A program made the translations under genes and the position numbers. From Candidatus Woesearchaeota archaeon (lineage in GTDB: Archaea; Nanobdellota; Nanobdellia; Woesearchaeales; GW2011-AR9), in NCBI GenBank assembly GCA_018303045.1, contig JAGVYX010000015.1:1-14020 (forward strand): a DNA stretch of 14,020 nt, written 5' to 3'. Positions 10,927 to 14,020 of the stretch are shown here, piece by piece. Each line of letters opens with the position of its first letter. The first letter of the stretch is position 1. Under the pieces are notes generated by a model. The model was not told where the DNA came from. It did no database searches and saw nothing but the letters and a program-made list of their open reading frames with translations.

Positions 10927-12159
10927 ATGGCTGGGTTATTGCAGAAAGCCGGATTTCAATTAGTTGATAATTTGGAAGGGGCTTACATTGTTATCTTCAA
11001 TACCTGCACGGTTAAGTCGCCAAGTGAAACGGCTTTCTTTAAGCAATTAGAAGCTTTTAAACAGGAATATCCGCATAAATTGTTGATTATTGCCGGTTGC
11101 GTTCCTCAGGCTGATGCCCAGAAATTAAAAGATTATTCTCTGGTGGGCACGAAACAGATTCATAATATTGTTCAAGTCGTAGAGGAAGCACTGCATGACA
11201 ATGTATTGCAGTTATTAAGCAATGATGAACTGCCGCCGTTGGATCTGCCGCGGGTTAGAAAAAACCCGATTGTGGAAATATTGCCCATTAATCGCGGCTG
11301 CTTGGGAGCCTGTACTTTTTGCAAAACAAAACAGGCTCGCGGCAATTTAGTGTCTTATCCAGTTGCTGAAATTGTCAAAGTAGCTCAAAAAGCTGTGCGT
11401 GAGGGGGTTAAAGAAATCTGGCTGGCCTCGCAGGATACGTTTTGTTATGGATTCGATCTTGGAACTGATTTGCCGGCATTGCTGGATCCATTGGCAGCTT
11501 TGCCGGGAGATTTTAAAATCAGAATTGGCATGGGCAATCCAGATCACCTGCCTAAAATCGGCGACCGGCTAATTCAACTATACAAAAATCCAAAAATCTT
11601 TAAGTTCCTGCATCTGCCCCTGCAGGCCGGAAGCAATGCAATATTAAAACAGATGAGGCGGCGATATACCATTAACGAATTTAATGATGCCTTAAACAAA
11701 TTTAAAACAGAAATTCCCAGGATTAATATTATGACCGATATCATTGTCGGCTACCCTCCGGAAACCGATGATGATTTCTGGCAGACTTTAGAATGTGTAA
11801 GAAAAAACTCTTTTGATTCCATTAACATCTCCCGGTTTTGGCCCAGACCAGGAACGACAGCCGCGGAATTAGAGGAGCTGCCGGGAGAATTAGTTAAAAA
11901 AAGGTCTAGAGTGTTAACGGATATCTTTACTAACATTTCCACTTTGCAGAATGAAAAATGGCTGGGCTGGGAAGGCGAAATAATCGTTGATGAGAAATCT
12001 AAAGAAGACCAGCAATGGATTGGCAGAAATGATTCTTATAAGCCGGTTATTGTTGAAGGCAGTTTTAAGTTGGGCGATATAGTTAAAGTTAAAATTGTAA
12101 AAACTAGCACCTTTGATTTGCGGGGGCAGGTTATTTCAGAAAAAGTTCAGGTTTATTGA
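10927..12159 (+). CDS. MiaB/MtaB-like tRNA methylthiotransferase (t6A37-type), start uncertain
   Basis: These radical SAM enzymes insert sulfur and a methyl group at C2 of N6-threonylcarbamoyladenosine 37, using two [4Fe-4S] clusters. Counting from the ATG at 10927, visible parts are the second and third auxiliary-cluster cysteines (NTCT, C27; AGCVP, C58), the radical SAM motif RGCLGACTFC (C125, C129, C132), and LASQDTFCYGFD. Further on come LPLQAGSNAILKQMRRRYT and MTDIIVGYPPETDDDF. A C-terminal TRAM domain for RNA binding (about residues 346-405) follows. The first auxiliary cysteine lies ten codons before this ATG, so a protein starting here would lack it. The true start must lie upstream, where only non-standard codons exist. 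The 3' end overlaps the convergent deaminase gene by 29 bp. Archaeal/CDKAL1-like subfamily is the best guess. Confidence 0.9.
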   Translation: MAGLLQKAGFQLVDNLEGAYIVIFNTCTVKSPSETAFFKQLEAFKQEYPHKLLIIAGCVPQADAQKLKDYSLVGTKQIHNIVQVVEEALHDNVLQLLSNDELPPLDLPRVRKNPIVEILPINRGCLGACTFCKTKQARGNLVSYPVAEIVKVAQKAVREGVKEIWLASQDTFCYGFDLGTDLPALLDPLAALPGDFKIRIGMGNPDHLPKIGDRLIQLYKNPKIFKFLHLPLQAGSNAILKQMRRRYTINEFNDALNKFKTEIPRINIMTDIIVGYPPETDDDFWQTLECVRKNSFDSINISRFWPRPGTTAAELEELPGELVKKRSRVLTDIFTNISTLQNEKWLGWEGEIIVDEKSKEDQQWIGRNDSYKPVIVEGSFKLGDIVKVKIVKTSTFDLRGQVISEKVQVY

Positions 12160-13273
12160 ATTGTAAATCCTTAACCATCTGTTCTTTTTCTTCCTTGTTC
12201 AAACCCCAAGCTGTTTCAATGGAATTCCTGATGGTTTGATTAACAACGCCTATTCCATAGGCATTAGCTGCCAGAGCTAAATTATCGGCCACATCTCCCT
12301 GTGGCCACATCATCGGGTCATCAGGATTAATTGTAACTTTAACTCCAGCTTGCAGTAACTGATCTAAGCCCAGATCGGCTGGATTTTTAATAAATTGGCA
12401 GTGAAGATTAGATCGGGGGCTGGATTCTATTCTAATACTACGCTTGGCAACAATTTCCATCAATTTAGGATCTTTATGCAAGGAAATAGCATGGCCAAGG
12501 CCATCCGGCCTTAAATGCTCTAAGGCATAGCGAATATTTCTTAAATTGGCTTCATCAGAGCCCATCATTTCTCCGGCATGGATAGTTCTCTTCAATGGCG
12601 TGTCCAAAGTTAAGCGGTAAGCGGAAACAAAATCGTCCGGCGGAGCGCAAGGCTCATAACAGGCTAAATCAATCCCGGCAATTCCGTTTTCGGCATATTT
12701 GATCGCTGCCTTTACTACATCAATAGAATTAACTGGGCTTTTTCCGGCGATAAAATTTTTGTCAATTTCACGGTTAATGCAAATGATCGGCCTTACTTTT
12801 ACTTCAGTGTTAGCTTCTCCTAGTTTAAATCCCAGCAAGGCCTGCTCAATAACATCGTTCAAGTGAAATAATCGCCCATATGGATTGAGATGATAAGGTG
12901 GCGCAAATCTGGTTTCGGCATATTTTACTCCTTGCTGCAGCAGATATTCGCAATGGGCAATAGCAGCTAAAATTAGATCGTTATCAGTTTTCATCGCGCC
13001 AATAGGTATCTTGAAAACGTCAGTTATCCCCCAGTGGGTGAGAAGCCCCTGCTGAAATTGAGCTAATTTTTCCGGCGAATCAAGAACTCGTTCAGTTTGG
13101 TTGCGGTGATTTATTTTATTTCCAGAAATATCTTTTTCCGGCAGAAGAGGAAATTCTCCTTTATGCTGATAGAATTCAAATAATCGTTCCACGGGAAGGG
13201 AGCCATCCCAATGAAGGTGATTAATAACTGGCTGTTTTCTGTAGAAATCTTGGGCAGTATATTGATCTGGCAT
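12131..13273 (-). CDS. Adenosine deaminase family protein
   Basis: This is a metal-dependent amidohydrolase-fold deaminase of purine salvage, 380 residues. Zinc and catalytic marks appear in order: NHLHWDGSL (H19, H21), YAETRFAP (E120), GIDLACYE, IHAGE (H232, E235), LGHAISL (H261), ESSPRSN, and INPDDP (D318-D319). These are the residues that hold the zinc, protonate N1 and activate water in adenosine deaminases. Two motifs deviate from the usual wording, HLHW for HLHL/HxHLDG and GHA for GHG. The natural substrate (adenosine, adenine or another aminopurine) is therefore open. The ATG at 13273 has a TATA element 27 bp upstream. The gene diverges from alaS and its tail overlaps the MtaB-like gene by 29 bp. 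Confidence 0.92.
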   Translation of the reverse strand: MPDQYTAQDFYRKQPVINHLHWDGSLPVERLFEFYQHKGEFPLLPEKDISGNKINHRNQTERVLDSPEKLAQFQQGLLTHWGITDVFKIPIGAMKTDNDLILAAIAHCEYLLQQGVKYAETRFAPPYHLNPYGRLFHLNDVIEQALLGFKLGEANTEVKVRPIICINREIDKNFIAGKSPVNSIDVVKAAIKYAENGIAGIDLACYEPCAPPDDFVSAYRLTLDTPLKRTIHAGEMMGSDEANLRNIRYALEHLRPDGLGHAISLHKDPKLMEIVAKRSIRIESSPRSNLHCQFIKNPADLGLDQLLQAGVKVTINPDDPMMWPQGDVADNLALAANAYGIGVVNQTIRNSIETAWGLNKEEKEQMVKDLQFNKPELFLK

Positions 13274-13294
13274 GTTAGTTTCCTTCTGGTTATT

Positions 13295-13305
13295 AGTTTA
13301 TATTT
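13295..13305 (-). promoter_or_regulatory. TATA box for the deaminase gene
   Basis: On the minus strand AAATATAAACT is centred 27 bp before the ATG at 13273, predicting a leaderless transcript. Confidence 0.55.
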
Positions 13306-13377
13306 CTTTAGATTTCCAACCAGGGGGGTATTTTTTTAAAATTATGACTCTCAGTTTCTTGTTTTCATCGAAATAAT

Positions 13378-13384
13378 TATAAAA
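13378..13384 (+). promoter_or_regulatory. TATA box for alaS
   Basis: TTATAAA is centred 28 bp before the ATG at 13409. The 135-bp space to the deaminase start holds separate promoters for each direction, plus a G6 run and a T7 run (13324-13338) with no clear role. Confidence 0.55.
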
Positions 13385-13408
13385 TCATCTTTTATTTATG
13401 GTAATACC

Positions 13409-14020
13409 ATGGACTTTAATGAATTGAGGGAAAAATACTTTATCTTTTTTAAGAAAAAAGGCCATCAGGCTATTGAGTCGGCTTCCTTAATTCCACAAAA
13501 TGACCCTTCGGTTTTATTTAACACCGCCGGCATGCAGCCTCTCGTTCCATATCTGTTGGGGCAAAAACATCCTTTAGGGAAAAGGCTGGTAAACGTGCAG
13601 AAATGCCTTAGAACGGTGGATTTTGAGAATATTGGCGACGATACCCATCATACTTTTTTTCAAATGCTGGGAAACTGGTCCTTGGGAGATTATTTTAAGA
13701 AGGAAGCTATCGAATGGAGTTTTGAATTTCTGACAAACATACTTAAACTGCCCTTAAAACAATTAGCCTTCACGGTCTATCAGGGCGATGAACAAGTTCC
13801 TAGAGATGACGAATCCTTCCAGTCATGGAGGCGATGGGGAGTTCCAGAAAAAAGAATCGCTTATGTCGGCAAGGATAATTTCTGGAGCGCTGGCGATACC
13901 GGCCCCTGCGGCCCTTCTACGGAAATGTTCTACTGGACGGGCGCGGGAAAAGCTCCTGATTTATTTGATCCGAAAGATAAGCACTGGGTGGAAATCTGGA
14001 ATGACGTGTTTATGGCTTAT
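13409..14020 (+). CDS. alaS: Alanyl-tRNA synthetase, bacterial type, 3' end outside window
   Basis: AlaRS charges tRNA-Ala. The first 204 codons are present and the frame is open at the window end. Class II catalytic-core features: MDFNELREKYFIFFKKKGH at the N-terminus, then NDPSVLFNTAGMQPLVPYLLG, and RLVNVQKCLRT with THHTFFQMLGNWSLGDYF (motif 2 region). These are followed by SAGDTGPCGPSTEMFYW and VEIWNDVFMAY. The 'GPCGPSTE' and 'EIWNDVFM' wording is the bacterial form, not the archaeal form, and closely resembles what I recall of CPR/Patescibacteria enzymes. A bacterial origin by transfer is likely. The ATG at 13409 is preferred over the ATG at 13398, which is out of frame, and it lies 28 bp after a TATA box. 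Confidence 0.96.
   Translation, partial: MDFNELREKYFIFFKKKGHQAIESASLIPQNDPSVLFNTAGMQPLVPYLLGQKHPLGKRLVNVQKCLRTVDFENIGDDTHHTFFQMLGNWSLGDYFKKEAIEWSFEFLTNILKLPLKQLAFTVYQGDEQVPRDDESFQSWRRWGVPEKRIAYVGKDNFWSAGDTGPCGPSTEMFYWTGAGKAPDLFDPKDKHWVEIWNDVFMAY

Overview
The window looks like an archaeal chromosome segment, most likely from a DPANN-type lineage (Woesearchaeota/Pacearchaeota-like). The domain call rests on archaeal/eukaryal-type genes: Elp3, diphthine synthase, ribosomal protein eL21 followed by RNA polymerase subunit Rpb4/RpoF and a DUF655 protein, an Nre-family DNA repair protein, and an archaeal-type MiaB relative. The DPANN call is inference. It rests on AT-rich, tightly packed short genes, a bacterial/CPR-looking alanyl-tRNA synthetase, and a small membrane protein of a type I recall from CPR and DPANN genomes.

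Layout: (1) 1-1411, 3' part of elp3. (2) 1488-2091, two overlapping small membrane proteins that share an N-terminal PYETP motif. (3) 2155-3325, diphthine synthase (dphB) and an ASCH-domain protein. (4) 3306-5119, minus strand: an acidic hypothetical protein and a calcineurin-like phosphoesterase. (5) 5231-5686, a small protein with a ParB-like DGHNR motif. (6) 5690-6345, a degenerate-looking stretch: a membrane-protein frame with a TAG at codon 3, a cluster of alternating inverted repeats forming two hairpins, and small minus-strand frames. (7) 6350-7620, eL21, RpoF and DUF655. (8) 7716-8876, a two-helix membrane protein, a coiled-coil protein, a double zinc-ribbon protein and a 35-residue ORF with a strong Shine-Dalgarno sequence. 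(9) 8997-10184, Nre-family protein. (10) 10185-10926, an antisense pair of hypothetical ORFs and a structured leader-like region. (11) 10927-12159, MiaB/MtaB-like methylthiotransferase whose true 5' end has no ordinary start codon. (12) 12131-13273, adenosine deaminase family. (13) 13409-end, alaS, cut by the window.

The theme is translation and its modification: Elp3 (tRNA U34), DphB (EF2 diphthamide), eL21, the MtaB-like enzyme (t6A37 thiomethylation) and AlaRS. RpoF and Nre serve transcription and repair. Most genes have a TATA-like box 24-31 bp before the start codon, implying leaderless or nearly leaderless mRNAs. Several divergent pairs share one palindromic TATA element. Convergent genes overlap or abut at their ends.

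I see no CRISPR array, tRNA, rRNA, transposase or defence locus. The best candidates for something undescribed are the repeat/hairpin cluster with its TAG-interrupted gene at 5.7-6.2 kb, the 35-residue ORF at 8.8 kb, and the startless MtaB-like gene with its hairpin leader at 10.7-10.9 kb.
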